Positions 25,410-33,763 of a stretch of DNA of 35,971 nucleotides are shown here, one piece after another; position 1 is the first letter of the stretch; each line of letters begins with the position of its first letter. The notes beneath the pieces are model-generated. The model worked only from the letters and a program-made list of their open reading frames with translations. It made no database searches and was not told the origin of the DNA. Position numbers and translations under genes: made by a program. Origin of the DNA: an uncultured Nitrospira sp. (GTDB lineage: Bacteria > Nitrospirota > Nitrospiria > Nitrospirales > Nitrospiraceae); the NCBI GenBank assembly GCA_902500775.1, contig CABVRZ010000043.1:1-35971 (forward strand), written 5' to 3'.

Positions 25410-26654
25410 ATGGACCACCACCAGGAATACGTGCTCCTTGAGGGCCACATCATCGATTCGCTCGTGCTCGCGAAGGTCCTCGACCTCATTCTGATGATGG
25501 GAGGCTCCTTCGACCTGGCGGACGTACAGATCGGCAAGACCCGGACGGAACCGTCTCGTGCCCGCATTCTGGTTCGCGCACCGTCGAGAGCTCTTTTGGA
25601 CGAGATTCTGAAGGCGATTCAGCCCCATGGTGCGTCAATTGAGCGTGAGGCAGACTGCCGGACTGAACCGACGCCGGCTGATGGGATCCTTCCCGACAGC
25701 TTCTATGCCACCACCCATTTACCCACCCAGGTCCGAATTGATGGTCGCTGGGTCAATGTCGATCGGATCGAGATGGATCTGGCAATCCTGGTCAACACGG
25801 AAGGCTCCCTGGCCCATGCCATTCCAATGGGAGAAGTTCGCCGCGGAGATCGCATCATCGTCGGGCGAGAAGGTGTCCGAGTCATCCCGTTACCACGTCC
25901 ACAAGAACGAGATGTCTTTGGCTTCATGGAGTCCCAGGTGTCCACTGAACGACCTCACGGCCATATCATCTCTGACATTGCCGCACGGATGCGCCAATTG
26001 CGGAAAGGTCATCGGCAGGCACAGACGGATTCCAAGATCCTATTAGCTGGTGGGCCGGCGATCATTCATGCCGGTGGGCGAGACGCACTCACCTGGTTGA
26101 TCGAACAGGGATTCGTTCAGGTGCTGTTTTGTGGCAACGCCCTGGCCGCGCACGATATGGAAGCAGACCTCTACGGCACCTCGCTTGGCTATGGATTGAC
26201 GGCAGGTCATGCCGTTCCACACGGTCATGAACACCATTTGCGGACCATCAATCGGATTCGAGCCATCGGCAGCATTGAGCGCGCTGTCACCTCCGGTGTG
26301 ATCACGCATGGGATCATGGCCGCCTGTGTTCGGCAGGGTGTGTCGGTCGTCATGGCTGGTACCATTCGCGACGACGGTCCTCTACCCGGGGTGATCACCG
26401 ACTCGGTCCAGGCCCAACAGGCCATGCGAGCCAAGATTCCTACTGTCGGCCTGGCCCTGTTGGTCGCATCGACGCTGCACTCCGTTGCCACAGGAAACCT
26501 GCTTCCGGCGACCGTGCCCGTGGTTTGTGTGGATATCAACCCGTCGGTTCCGACCAAACTGGCGGATCGAGGCAGTTTTCAGGCGGTCGGGCTCGTCATG
26601 GATGCCGCCTCATTCCTCATAGAGTTGGCCCGAACCTTGGAGAGATCTGCATGA
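25410..26654 (+). CDS. TIGR00300-family ornithine cyclodeaminase-type enzyme (LOR/SDH domain)
   Basis: This 414-residue protein matches the TIGR00300/LOR-SDH-type family: YVLLEGHIIDSLVLAKVLDLI, GGSFDLADVQIGKT and SRARILVRAPS in the N-terminal regulatory-like part. A Rossmann-type C-terminal half follows with ILLAGGPAIIHAGG, FCGNALAAHDMEADLYGTSLG, ERAVTSGVITHGIM and VVCVDINPSVPTKLADRG. The homologous C-terminal half of cyanobacterial ArgZ/AgrE and the archaeal stand-alone enzyme convert ornithine to proline with release of ammonia. The gene overlaps the next (arginine dihydrolase-like) by 4 bases (ATGA), so the two products are made together. The family call is firm; the ornithine cyclodeaminase activity here is inferred from the pair. 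Confidence 0.85.
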   Translation: MDHHQEYVLLEGHIIDSLVLAKVLDLILMMGGSFDLADVQIGKTRTEPSRARILVRAPSRALLDEILKAIQPHGASIEREADCRTEPTPADGILPDSFYATTHLPTQVRIDGRWVNVDRIEMDLAILVNTEGSLAHAIPMGEVRRGDRIIVGREGVRVIPLPRPQERDVFGFMESQVSTERPHGHIISDIAARMRQLRKGHRQAQTDSKILLAGGPAIIHAGGRDALTWLIEQGFVQVLFCGNALAAHDMEADLYGTSLGYGLTAGHAVPHGHEHHLRTINRIRAIGSIERAVTSGVITHGIMAACVRQGVSVVMAGTIRDDGPLPGVITDSVQAQQAMRAKIPTVGLALLVASTLHSVATGNLLPATVPVVCVDINPSVPTKLADRGSFQAVGLVMDAASFLIELARTLERSA

Positions 26655-27451
26655 CCCGACTCCTGGTCTGCCCACCGGATTTTTTTGGGATCGAATATGA
26701 GATCAATCCCTGGATGCGGCTCAGCAACCGAGTCGACCACGAACGGGCCGTCTCGCAGTGGGATACTTTGATGGGGATTTTTGAACAGGATGTGGGTGTC
26801 GTGCTCGAACGAATGACGCCCGTTCCCGGATTGCCGGATCTCGTGTTTACGGCGAACGCCGGGCTGGTGGTGGGACGAACGGCCGTCGTCAGTCGTTTTC
26901 GATATCCTGAGCGCCAACGCGAGGAACCTTATTTTGAGCAGTGGTTTCGCGAACAGGGTTATGACGTGATGCTGATCGACGCAGGCCTACACTTTGAAGG
27001 TGCAGGCGATCTCCTGGGGTTTTCCGACACCTGGTTCGGTGGCTATCGGCAGCGGTCGGATATCGGTGTGTACCCGATCCTCAGTGAGCGCTTCCAGAAA
27101 GAAATCATTCCGCTCGAACTCATCGACAATCGGTTCTACCATTTAGACACCTGCCTCTGCCCATTAAGCGGCGGCGAGCTTCTGTATTTCCCCGCTGCAT
27201 TTGATGAATATGGTCAGCAGGCGATTGCCGATTGTGTTCACGACGCGCTCCGTTTCGCAGTCCCACGGGATGAAGCCATTCAATTCGCCTGCAACGCCGT
27301 CTGTATCGGTACGCACATCGTCCTTCCAGCCGGATGTCCCACCACTCAGGACTGGCTCCATCGTCGAGGGTATACCACGCACCCGGTTCAGCTCGATGAA
27401 TTCATAAAATCAGGAGGCGCTGCCAAGTGCCTCACGCTGTTGCTGGACTGA
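26651..27451 (+). CDS. argZ: Arginine dihydrolase-like guanidine-modifying enzyme
   Basis: This 266-residue amidinotransferase-fold protein resembles the N-terminal domain of cyanobacterial ArgZ/AgrE, which turns arginine into ornithine, 2 ammonia and CO2. Active-site positions are all present: Asn19 (INPWM), Asn69 (TANAG), Glu116 and Asp120 (HFEGAGD), His164 and Asp166 (YHLDTCL) and nucleophile Cys260 (GGAAKCLTL). Asn19 and Asn69 are the features that separate dihydrolases from plain deiminases or dimethylargininases. The gene starts inside the stop codon of the ornithine cyclodeaminase-type gene. Together they are a two-gene, reversed-order version of the fused enzyme. Dimethylargininase is the main alternative. 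Confidence 0.82.
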   Translation: MTRLLVCPPDFFGIEYEINPWMRLSNRVDHERAVSQWDTLMGIFEQDVGVVLERMTPVPGLPDLVFTANAGLVVGRTAVVSRFRYPERQREEPYFEQWFREQGYDVMLIDAGLHFEGAGDLLGFSDTWFGGYRQRSDIGVYPILSERFQKEIIPLELIDNRFYHLDTCLCPLSGGELLYFPAAFDEYGQQAIADCVHDALRFAVPRDEAIQFACNAVCIGTHIVLPAGCPTTQDWLHRRGYTTHPVQLDEFIKSGGAAKCLTLLLD

Positions 27452-27542
27452 GGCAGCGGGACAGCATTCAGCAAGTAATTCAAACCGAGACGATGAGATG
27501 CCGAACACTGATGGTTGATCCCTGAAGGCGCGTTTCCTGTTT

Positions 27543-27899
27543 TCATTTCTTCCGAAACAGAAATGCCCCATACATCCCGGCAATCGCAATCGTGACCAGC
27601 TCAATCGTGAGGAGCATGCGGCTCACCACGGCTTCGGGAGATGGAGGGGAGAGAATAAAATGCATCCCGAGAAATTCCGGTGTCTGACTCGGTGGCGTTT
27701 CCCATGGTGGAAACAGCAGTGCCAGAATCAGCACCACGACCATGCCGTAGAGAATGGAGAGGTTCAACTGATCCGAAGGGATTGGGCGAGGTCCGACCCC
27801 AGACATAGGGCCCGCAGTTCCATCAAGCCGCCGACCACACTGCGTGCAGAATCGATTAATTTCTGGTTGTGACCGGTCACAGAAGGGACAGATTTGCAT
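27543..27899 (-). CDS. Zinc-ribbon membrane protein (hypothetical)
   Basis: An N-terminal zinc ribbon (CPFC-x11-CTQC, residues 4-22) is followed by a proline-rich linker. Two hydrophobic segments follow, at about 48-66 (ILYGMVVVLILALLFPPW) and 95-114 (LLTIELVTIAIAGMYGAFLF), and the protein ends in a basic FRKK. Such small zinc-ribbon membrane proteins are common and of unknown role. The gene is convergent with the arginine dihydrolase-like gene and lies 58 bases from the start of the outer-membrane barrel gap. Confidence 0.72.
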   Translation of the reverse strand: MQICPFCDRSQPEINRFCTQCGRRLDGTAGPMSGVGPRPIPSDQLNLSILYGMVVVLILALLFPPWETPPSQTPEFLGMHFILSPPSPEAVVSRMLLTIELVTIAIAGMYGAFLFRKK

Positions 27900-27957
27900 G
27901 GATAGGCATTCCCAGTATTCCCCTACATACCTGGAAATGCCCCTATGATGCTAGCGG

Positions 27958-28725
27958 CTAGAAGTGGTAACTGACTCCGAAAGAAAAGATAACCGGATTA
28001 TAGGTCGCCTTAAAACCAAACGATCCGGACTCGGTTGCATCAAATTCGAACCGCGTGTGGTTGTACCGCATTTCCCCATATCCCGAGAGGTGTTTCGTAA
28101 AGAAGTATTCACCCCCGACCTTCACGTTCACACCGACCGTCGTTGAACTCTGCGTCCCTTCGAACCCGACCTCCGTCGTCTTGATTCGAGACAAGAATAT
28201 CGCCGGACCAACCCCGACGTAGGGCTGAAATCGCATCTTGTTGTAGCGAAACATGAGGTTGAACGGGGCAATGGTAATCACTCGAAAGTGGTCACCCGGA
28301 AATATCTGCACATCATCTCCACCCGGAACAGTTCCCCCCGCGACGACGGTTCCAGGAAGAATACTGACCCTTGTCGGTCCCTGCTCTATATGCGGGGTGG
28401 TGTAGGAAGCCTCTAGCTCCACCCCGAACCAGCTTACGCGTGGGAAGTAGTAGCCGATCTTCCCACCCCACACGGGAGAACTAGCCAAATTTCGACCTGA
28501 CATCGAACCATGAGGAGAGAGAAACGATCCGGGGGGGCCACCGAGGTCAGTCATATCGACTCTCGTGAGCTTTTGGTGATCGCCAAAGAATGTCGTTCCA
28601 ACTTGTCCACCCACGTACATTTCTGAATAGACGTTGGAGACACTCAGTGATGCCAGGAGAGCCGTAAGACACAAGGCTCGCATCCCGATTCCTGAGCGAT
28701 TTCCTCTCGCAAGCCATCGTTTCAT
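27958..28725 (-). CDS. Outer-membrane beta-barrel protein
   Basis: A signal peptide (ALCLTALLASLSVSNVYS, cut near residue 35) precedes EMYVGGQVGTTFFGD, the first strand of an OmpA/OmpW-like eight-stranded barrel. Alternating strands follow: GGKIGYYFPRVSWFGVELEASY (in parts), FNLMFRY, FQPYVGVGPAIFLSR, VGVNVKVGGEYFFTKHLSGYGEMRYNHT (in parts), and it ends in the C-terminal aromatic signature FGVSYHF needed for BAM recognition. AGGAGGAAGCG precedes the ATG at 28725. Function beyond an outer-membrane protein cannot be read. The 261 bases upstream of it, to gpsA, carry the divergent promoters but no further gene. Confidence 0.85.
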   Translation of the reverse strand: MKRWLARGNRSGIGMRALCLTALLASLSVSNVYSEMYVGGQVGTTFFGDHQKLTRVDMTDLGGPPGSFLSPHGSMSGRNLASSPVWGGKIGYYFPRVSWFGVELEASYTTPHIEQGPTRVSILPGTVVAGGTVPGGDDVQIFPGDHFRVITIAPFNLMFRYNKMRFQPYVGVGPAIFLSRIKTTEVGFEGTQSSTTVGVNVKVGGEYFFTKHLSGYGEMRYNHTRFEFDATESGSFGFKATYNPVIFSFGVSYHF

Positions 28726-28986
28726 CAACGCTTCCTCCTGGTCACCGTGCCTGTTGCCTCGCCCGTCCCATGACCTGGCTCGGTCTGGACCGCAGGCATT
28801 TCAAATCCGCACCAGACAACTCAGCAGTTTCCATGCCATCTCATAAGAGTTTGGTTCCTCTACCTCTCTGGCGGACTTGAACCACCAGAAGTGCCTACCC
28901 CATTCGTTGACAGGCTCTCGAGGCCGTTTCTATAATCGGCTCCCACGACTGTGTTGGTGATCATGTGGCCATCAGACTGATTGCGT

Positions 28987-30003
28987 ATGACCGTTTCTCT
29001 CAGCAAGATGTGTGTGATCGGCGCCGGGGCTTGGGGTACGGCTTTGGCCAAACATCTGGCCGAGAAGGGATTGGAGGTTCGTCTCTGGGCCTATGAACCA
29101 GCCGTTGTGCACGCCATCAACACCGCTCACGAAAACCCGATTTTTCTCAAAGGAGTCACACTCCCACACGGATTGATCGCCACCTCATCGCTTGAAGAAG
29201 CGACGCGATCAAGTGATGGACTGATATTCGCCGTGCCGTCCCACGCCACGCGATTGGTGCTTCACAAGCTGAGATCCTGCTTATCTGATCCCGTTCCATT
29301 GATCTGTGCGACCAAGGGCATCGAGGAAGAGACGGCCAAATTGATGACCCAGGTGATGGAGGACGAGTTACCGCCCGCTATGCACGGGGCTCTGATGGTG
29401 CTGTCTGGGCCAAGCTTCGCCGCTGAGCTCAGCGCGGGTCAACCGACGGCCGTCTGCCTGGCCGGCCATGACGCGACGCTCGTCCGGCGGTTTCAGAGCG
29501 CGTTGATGACGCGGGTATTTCGTGTCTATGCCGACAGCGATCTGCTGGGTATCCAGCTCGGTGGAGCACTGAAGAATGTGATGGCGCTGGCCGCCGGCGT
29601 GATCGATGGCCTGGAACTCGGCCTGAATGCTCGTGCCGCCCTCATTACCCGTGGACTGGCAGAAATCATCCGGCTCGGTGTCGCCATGGGAGCTGACCCC
29701 CGTACATTTTATGGACTCTCCGGCGTTGGTGATTTGGTCCTGACCTGCACCGGCACTCTCAGTCGGAATCACTCGGTGGGTGTGCGCCTCGGCAAAGGCG
29801 AGCGGCTCGAGGCCATCGTCAACGGGATGCAGGCCGTCGCTGAAGGCGTCCGCACGGCTCGCGCCGCGTTCACACTCGCCCAACGCCACCAGGTTGAGAT
29901 GCCCATCATCCAGGAGATCAACTCTGTCCTGCATGAGAACAAGTCTTGCCGCAAAGCGGTCAGTGACCTGATGGAACGGGATGCAAAACTCGAGAAGGGA
30001 TAA
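28987..30003 (+). CDS. gpsA: Glycerol-3-phosphate dehydrogenase [NAD(P)+]
   Basis: GpsA reduces dihydroxyacetone phosphate to glycerol 3-phosphate for phospholipid synthesis. Motifs are the dinucleotide-binding CVIGAGAWGTALAKHLAEKG near the N-terminus, then ICATKGIEEET, LSGPSFAAELSAGQPT, the catalytic LKNVMALAAGVIDGLELGLNAR (in part) and LSGVGDLVLTCTGTLSRN. ATG at 28987 gives 338 residues, normal for the family; a TTG at 28981 and an ATG at 29008 (MCVIGAG) are alternatives, none with a good ribosome binding site. larB follows after 2 bases, so they are co-transcribed. Confidence 0.95.
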   Translation: MTVSLSKMCVIGAGAWGTALAKHLAEKGLEVRLWAYEPAVVHAINTAHENPIFLKGVTLPHGLIATSSLEEATRSSDGLIFAVPSHATRLVLHKLRSCLSDPVPLICATKGIEEETAKLMTQVMEDELPPAMHGALMVLSGPSFAAELSAGQPTAVCLAGHDATLVRRFQSALMTRVFRVYADSDLLGIQLGGALKNVMALAAGVIDGLELGLNARAALITRGLAEIIRLGVAMGADPRTFYGLSGVGDLVLTCTGTLSRNHSVGVRLGKGERLEAIVNGMQAVAEGVRTARAAFTLAQRHQVEMPIIQEINSVLHENKSCRKAVSDLMERDAKLEKG

Positions 30004-30005
30004 TC

Positions 30006-30767
30006 ATGAATCCAGAAGGACTTGAGCAGTTACTTCGACAGGTCCACCGGGGACAGCTGACCGTCGAGCAAGGGCTCCAACGCCTGCGATCACTCCCGTA
30101 TGAAGATCTCGGTTTTGCGTCGCTCGACCACCATCGGTCGTTACGGCAAGGATTCCCCGAAGTCGTACTCTGTGAAGGAAAAACGACGGAACAAGTCGTG
30201 ACGATCGCTCGAGCTCTGATCAAAAAAGGAGGACCGTTCCTCGCCACCCGTGCGGAACCGACGGTCGGCCGGGCTATCCGCCGCCTCGATCGCCGCGCAC
30301 GGTACTATGCCGATGCACGCCTTGTTGTGATCCACCCGACACCACAGAAGGCACGAGGCCACATTCTGGTCGTGACCGCCGGCACCGCTGATGTGCCGGT
30401 CGCGGAGGAGGCTCGCATCACGGCCGAAGTGATGGGGAGTCGTGTTGAACGACTGTACGACGTGGGAGTGGCCGGGATCCATCGTTTGCTCGGAAGGAAA
30501 GATCGCTTATTTGAGGCCCAGGTCATTGTCGTGGTCGCCGGAATGGATGGTGTCTTGCCCAGCGTCGTGGGGGGACTCGTTCACTGTCCGGTCATCGCGG
30601 TCCCGACAAGCCGAGGGTATGGAGCAAGTTTCGGCGGAGTGGCGGCACTCTTGACGATGCTCAATTCCTGTGCGGCCGGTGTGGGCGTCATGAATATCGA
30701 CAACGGCTTCGGTGCCGCCTGTCTCGCACATCGGATCAATATGTTAGGCGTGAAGAGTGAGCGGTAA
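30006..30767 (+). CDS. larB: Nickel-pincer cofactor biosynthesis protein LarB
   Basis: LarB carboxylates nicotinic acid adenine dinucleotide and hydrolyses it, the first step to the nickel-pincer nucleotide cofactor of lactate racemase-type enzymes. The AIR-carboxylase-like core is clear: PEVVLCEGKTTEQVV, ILVVTAGTADVPVAEEA, YDVGVAGIHRLL, VVVAGMDGVLPSVVGGL, VIAVPTSRGYGASFGG and LNSCAAGVGVMNIDNGFGAA. Length (253) is normal. GAAGGGA precedes the ATG, which lies 2 bases after the gpsA stop. larC is found 0.8 kb downstream beyond an opposite-strand gene; larE and larA are not in the window. Confidence 0.94.
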   Translation: MNPEGLEQLLRQVHRGQLTVEQGLQRLRSLPYEDLGFASLDHHRSLRQGFPEVVLCEGKTTEQVVTIARALIKKGGPFLATRAEPTVGRAIRRLDRRARYYADARLVVIHPTPQKARGHILVVTAGTADVPVAEEARITAEVMGSRVERLYDVGVAGIHRLLGRKDRLFEAQVIVVVAGMDGVLPSVVGGLVHCPVIAVPTSRGYGASFGGVAALLTMLNSCAAGVGVMNIDNGFGAACLAHRINMLGVKSER

Positions 30768-30774
30768 ACGGCTG

Positions 30775-30824
30775 GACAAAGGTCCTTCGCGTTATCGTCT
30801 CACTTTTCCCGTTTCACCTTTGTC
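30775..30824. terminator. Inverted repeat between convergent larB and secreted-protein genes
   Basis: GACAAAGGT at 30775-30783 is exactly inverted at 30816-30824 (ACCTTTGTC), with a 32-base loop that contains the T-rich CTCACTTTTCCCG. The position, between two convergent stop codons (30767 and 30829), suggests a shared transcription end. The long loop makes this a weak call. Confidence 0.3.
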
Positions 30825-30828
30825 AACA

Positions 30829-31377
30829 TCACTTCACTTCCAGCGTGCCTCGTTTCGGCCAGGCGACCATCACGGTCCGTAGTCCTCGTTCTCCGTTGGC
30901 CAGCAATTTTGTCCGAACTTCATAGGAATAGGTACCGACTCCAGCCACCTGTTTGCGATGATCCTGGCCATCCCACAGGAGTTCAACCACCATCGTGGGG
31001 CGCTCCTGTTCCCCATTCCTGGGTGGTTCGATCTGAACCGGCTGTCGATGCGTGAGAAACCGAAGCGAGGTCTTCGACGGAGAACTGATGAGGGCGGTCA
31101 CTTCCAACGTCCTGGTTCGATCCACTTCTTTTGGAAGCTGGATGGTCACGGAGAACTGAAGCGGTCCATTACCCTGGGTATAGGGCACCGGAGTAATATC
31201 GAGATCGATGATTTTGAGCTGCGGTTCTGGCCTGGGCACACGAGGTGGCTTTTCCTTTGCGAGACTCTCGTTCGGCGAAAACCCCACCAGAACCCCGGAC
31301 AGACAGAGCAGTCCGAGTGCAAGCCCGTTACATCGTTGCTGGCACGATCTCATCAACAACAGAACACCTGCCTTCAT
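30829..31377 (-). CDS. Secreted hypothetical protein
   Basis: A signal peptide (CNGLALGLLCLSGVLVGFSP, cut near residue 40) is followed by a proline-rich segment (KPPRVPRPEPQLKI) and a beta-rich domain of about 125 residues (IDLDITPVPYTQGNGPLQFSV, VELLWDGQD, GVGTYSYEVRTKLL). The last pattern is seen in Ig-like and FlgD-type beta-sandwich proteins. I do not recognise a family. An internal ATG at 31353 (MRSCQQRC) is an alternative start. The upstream region has a TTGACA -35 and a cluster of GTGAC motifs. Opposite in orientation to larB and larC, it interrupts the lar genes. Confidence 0.7.
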   Translation of the reverse strand: MKAGVLLLMRSCQQRCNGLALGLLCLSGVLVGFSPNESLAKEKPPRVPRPEPQLKIIDLDITPVPYTQGNGPLQFSVTIQLPKEVDRTRTLEVTALISSPSKTSLRFLTHRQPVQIEPPRNGEQERPTMVVELLWDGQDHRKQVAGVGTYSYEVRTKLLANGERGLRTVMVAWPKRGTLEVK

Positions 31378-31386
31378 GCGAAATGG

Positions 31387-31468
31387 GTGACGGACCCACA
31401 GTGACGGACTGTCACTGCACGTGACTCATCTTTTAATGGGGGATAACATAGCCACTCTCACCTGTCAA
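31387..31468 (-). promoter_or_regulatory. Promoter and GTGAC motif cluster upstream of the secreted-protein gene
   Basis: On the minus strand TTGACA (complement of 31463-31468) stands 16 bases before TTATCC (complement of 31441-31446), a plausible promoter. Between it and the gene lies a cluster: GTGACGGAC occurs twice (31387-31395 and 31401-31409), CAGTGAC-ggact-GTCACTG forms a perfect dyad (31399-31417), and another GTGAC lies at 31421. The spacings of 14, 10 and 10 bases suggest a regulator operator or a 5' UTR hairpin. Confidence 0.4.
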
Positions 31469-31556
31469 CGAAGCGTCGACAACGAACCAATGATTGCCGT
31501 TCAGTCACACCTTCGGTAAGATGTGCGGTCTTTTTGCCTGCTGAGTGAGGGGAACC

Positions 31557-32762
31557 GTGGGCCGTCATCTGCATTTCGATTGTTTTTCTGGCGTGAGCGG
31601 GGACATGGTCTTGGGCGCCTTGGTCAGCGCGGGGCTGCCATGGGCAGACCTCGTGAACGGTCTCAATCGTCTCAAGCTGTCCGGCTACAAACTACGGAAA
31701 CGTGAGGTGCATCGTGGCGCACTTCATGCCGTCAAAGTCGATGTCCTCATCCAACGGGGATTTCAGCGGCCCCTGACGCTCTCTCGTATTCGGAACATCA
31801 TTACTCGCAGCACACTCCCAGACTTGGTCAAGGCACGCAGCCTCTCGGTCTTTGACCGATTGGCAGACGCAGAGGGACTGGCCCATCAGGTTCCGGCCAA
31901 AGACGTACACTTTCATGAAGTGGGAATCATCGACTCATTTGTTGATGTGGTGGGAGGGGTCCTGGGCTGCTATCTCCTGAATGTGACCCGCGTGACCTCT
32001 TCTGCGATCAATGTGGGCGCTGGTTCGATTCACACGTCCCACGGCCGCTTGCCTGTACCGGGACCGGCTGTGACTGCCTTATCCAAAGGCATTCCCGTCT
32101 ACTCTGAGGGGCCACGGCATGAGCTTGCCACACCGACCGGGGTAGCACTCATGCGGACTTTGGCATCGGAGTTTGGCCCCTTGCCAATCATGCGTAGCCT
32201 CGCGGTCGGCCATGGAGCCGGAGACCGAGATCCAGCGGACTGGCCAAATGTGTTACGCGTCTTTCTTCAGGATGACTCCATACCGGATCTCCATCACACC
32301 GAACGCATCATGCAAATCGAGACAAATCTCGACGACCTCAATCCACAGATCTACGAGTACGTGATGGAGCGACTCTTTGACCTCGGCGCCGTCGATGTCG
32401 CCCTGACTCCCGTGATCATGAAAAAAAGTCGACCGGGTGTGGTACTGACCTGCCTGACACCGAAAGAGCAGACAAATGCAGTGCTCGAAATCCTCTTCCA
32501 GGAAACGCCCACACTCGGCGTGCGCCTGCAGGAAGTCACCAGGCAGGTCCTCCCGCGCCGTATTGTCCCTGTCGCAATCCAGGGAGGAACCGTCCGCATC
32601 AAGATTGCCGAGCTGGGTGCCGGGTGGGACAAGGCGGCACCGGAGTATCTTGACTGCCAGTCTCTCGCGAGACGATCGGGGCGACCACTCAAAACCATCA
32701 TGGAGGAAGCCTTGCGAACCTATCGACAGACCACTCAAAAGCAACGGAGAGGCCGCGCATGA
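31557..32762 (+). CDS. larC: Nickel-pincer cofactor biosynthesis protein LarC
   Basis: LarC inserts nickel into the pincer nucleotide using CTP. Family motifs are HFDCFSGVSGDMVLGALVSAG at the N-terminus (read in parts), VHFHEVGIIDSFVDVVGGV, INVGAGSIHTSHGRLPVPGPA (in parts), ELATPTGVALM, then ETNLDDLNPQIYEYVMERLF and VDVALTPVIMKKSRPGV. In some lactobacilli LarC is made by a frameshift of two frames; here one frame covers both domains. GTG at 31557 (VGRHLHFD) is favoured because GAGGGG lies 4 bases before it; a GTG at 31545 is the alternative. It overlaps the cation exchanger gene by 4 bases. Confidence 0.93.
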   Translation: MGRHLHFDCFSGVSGDMVLGALVSAGLPWADLVNGLNRLKLSGYKLRKREVHRGALHAVKVDVLIQRGFQRPLTLSRIRNIITRSTLPDLVKARSLSVFDRLADAEGLAHQVPAKDVHFHEVGIIDSFVDVVGGVLGCYLLNVTRVTSSAINVGAGSIHTSHGRLPVPGPAVTALSKGIPVYSEGPRHELATPTGVALMRTLASEFGPLPIMRSLAVGHGAGDRDPADWPNVLRVFLQDDSIPDLHHTERIMQIETNLDDLNPQIYEYVMERLFDLGAVDVALTPVIMKKSRPGVVLTCLTPKEQTNAVLEILFQETPTLGVRLQEVTRQVLPRRIVPVAIQGGTVRIKIAELGAGWDKAAPEYLDCQSLARRSGRPLKTIMEEALRTYRQTTQKQRRGRA

Positions 32763-33763
32763 GCACCCTCTACTATGTTCTCCTCTTCCTCGTCTCCGTG
32801 GTCGTCACACTGGGAGGGTGTGCGCTATTCACTAACGCGATCGAATGGCTGGGCAAACGGCTCGGGATTTCTGAAGGAGCAGTCGGGAGTATCTTTGCGG
32901 CCATTGGGACCACGCTCCCTGAAACCTCGATCCCGATCATTGCCATTTTCTTCGGCGAAAGCCAGGAGGAGACCGAAGTCGGATTAGGCGCCATCCTTGG
33001 TGCGCCGTTTATGCTCAGCACGCTGGTGCTGCCGATCTTGGCTCTATTGGTGGTGCTGTACGCACGAGCGGGCAAACGCACCGCACAATTTCATCTCAAC
33101 TACCGCGAGGTGCTCACAGATCTCACGTTCTTTATGATCGGTTATCTGGTGGCGTTGGGTTGCGCCTTTGACCGATCGAGGCTCATCCATCTGATTGCCG
33201 CCGGCGGGTTGATTTGTTTATACATCTACTACATGAAACTGAAGTTTGCACCGACTGGAGGGAGCGACGAAAGCAGTGAACTGGAACCTCTCATTTTTGA
33301 TAAAACCGCGGCAACTCCCTCGCATCCAATGATTGCCTTTCAAGCGTTGCTGGGATTGGGTGGTTTGATCCTGGGGGCACATTTGTTTGTAATGGCTGCG
33401 GAATCGATGGCGGGACTCTTCTCGATGTCACCGCTGATTTTGACGCTCCTCATCGCGCCACTGGCCACCGAATTGCCGGAGATGTCCAATAGCTTTTTGT
33501 GGCTGTATCGGAAGAAAGACCGGCTCGCCGTCGCCAATGTGACGGGCGCCATGGTGTTTCAAGGCACGCTCCCCGTCTCACTCGGATTGATCGGAACTGA
33601 ATGGGTGATCGCTCCCTCCGCGTTGACGACCATGGTCCTGGCGGTGCAGGCGGTGGGACTCTGTCTCCTCCAGATTCTGCTTGGAGGGCGTTGGCGACCA
33701 TGGTTGCTGGTGGCCGGCGCTCTCTTCTATATCGGCTATACCCTGTACCTCTATGCCAGCTAA
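32759..33763 (+). CDS. Sodium/calcium exchanger-family cation antiporter
   Basis: This 334-residue membrane protein has about ten hydrophobic helices and the two inverted alpha-repeats of the CaCA superfamily: SIFAAIGTTLPETSIPI near residue 45 and LLIAPLATELPEMSNSF near 230, each with the conserved acidic residue in TLPET/ELPE. It would move calcium or another divalent ion against H+ or Na+ across the inner membrane. The ATG overlaps the larC stop by 4 bases, so it is translationally linked to a nickel-cofactor gene; nickel or cobalt as substrate is possible but unproven. Its end overlaps the pdxA start by 11 bases. Confidence 0.85.
   Translation: MSTLYYVLLFLVSVVVTLGGCALFTNAIEWLGKRLGISEGAVGSIFAAIGTTLPETSIPIIAIFFGESQEETEVGLGAILGAPFMLSTLVLPILALLVVLYARAGKRTAQFHLNYREVLTDLTFFMIGYLVALGCAFDRSRLIHLIAAGGLICLYIYYMKLKFAPTGGSDESSELEPLIFDKTAATPSHPMIAFQALLGLGGLILGAHLFVMAAESMAGLFSMSPLILTLLIAPLATELPEMSNSFLWLYRKKDRLAVANVTGAMVFQGTLPVSLGLIGTEWVIAPSALTTMVLAVQAVGLCLLQILLGGRWRPWLLVAGALFYIGYTLYLYAS

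Noticed and set aside
28868-28888. tRNA T-arm-like hairpin on the minus strand (CTGGTGG-TTCAAGT-CCGCCAG)
   Set aside because: No acceptor partner, D-arm or anticodon arm in the 70 bases upstream, so no tRNA can be folded.
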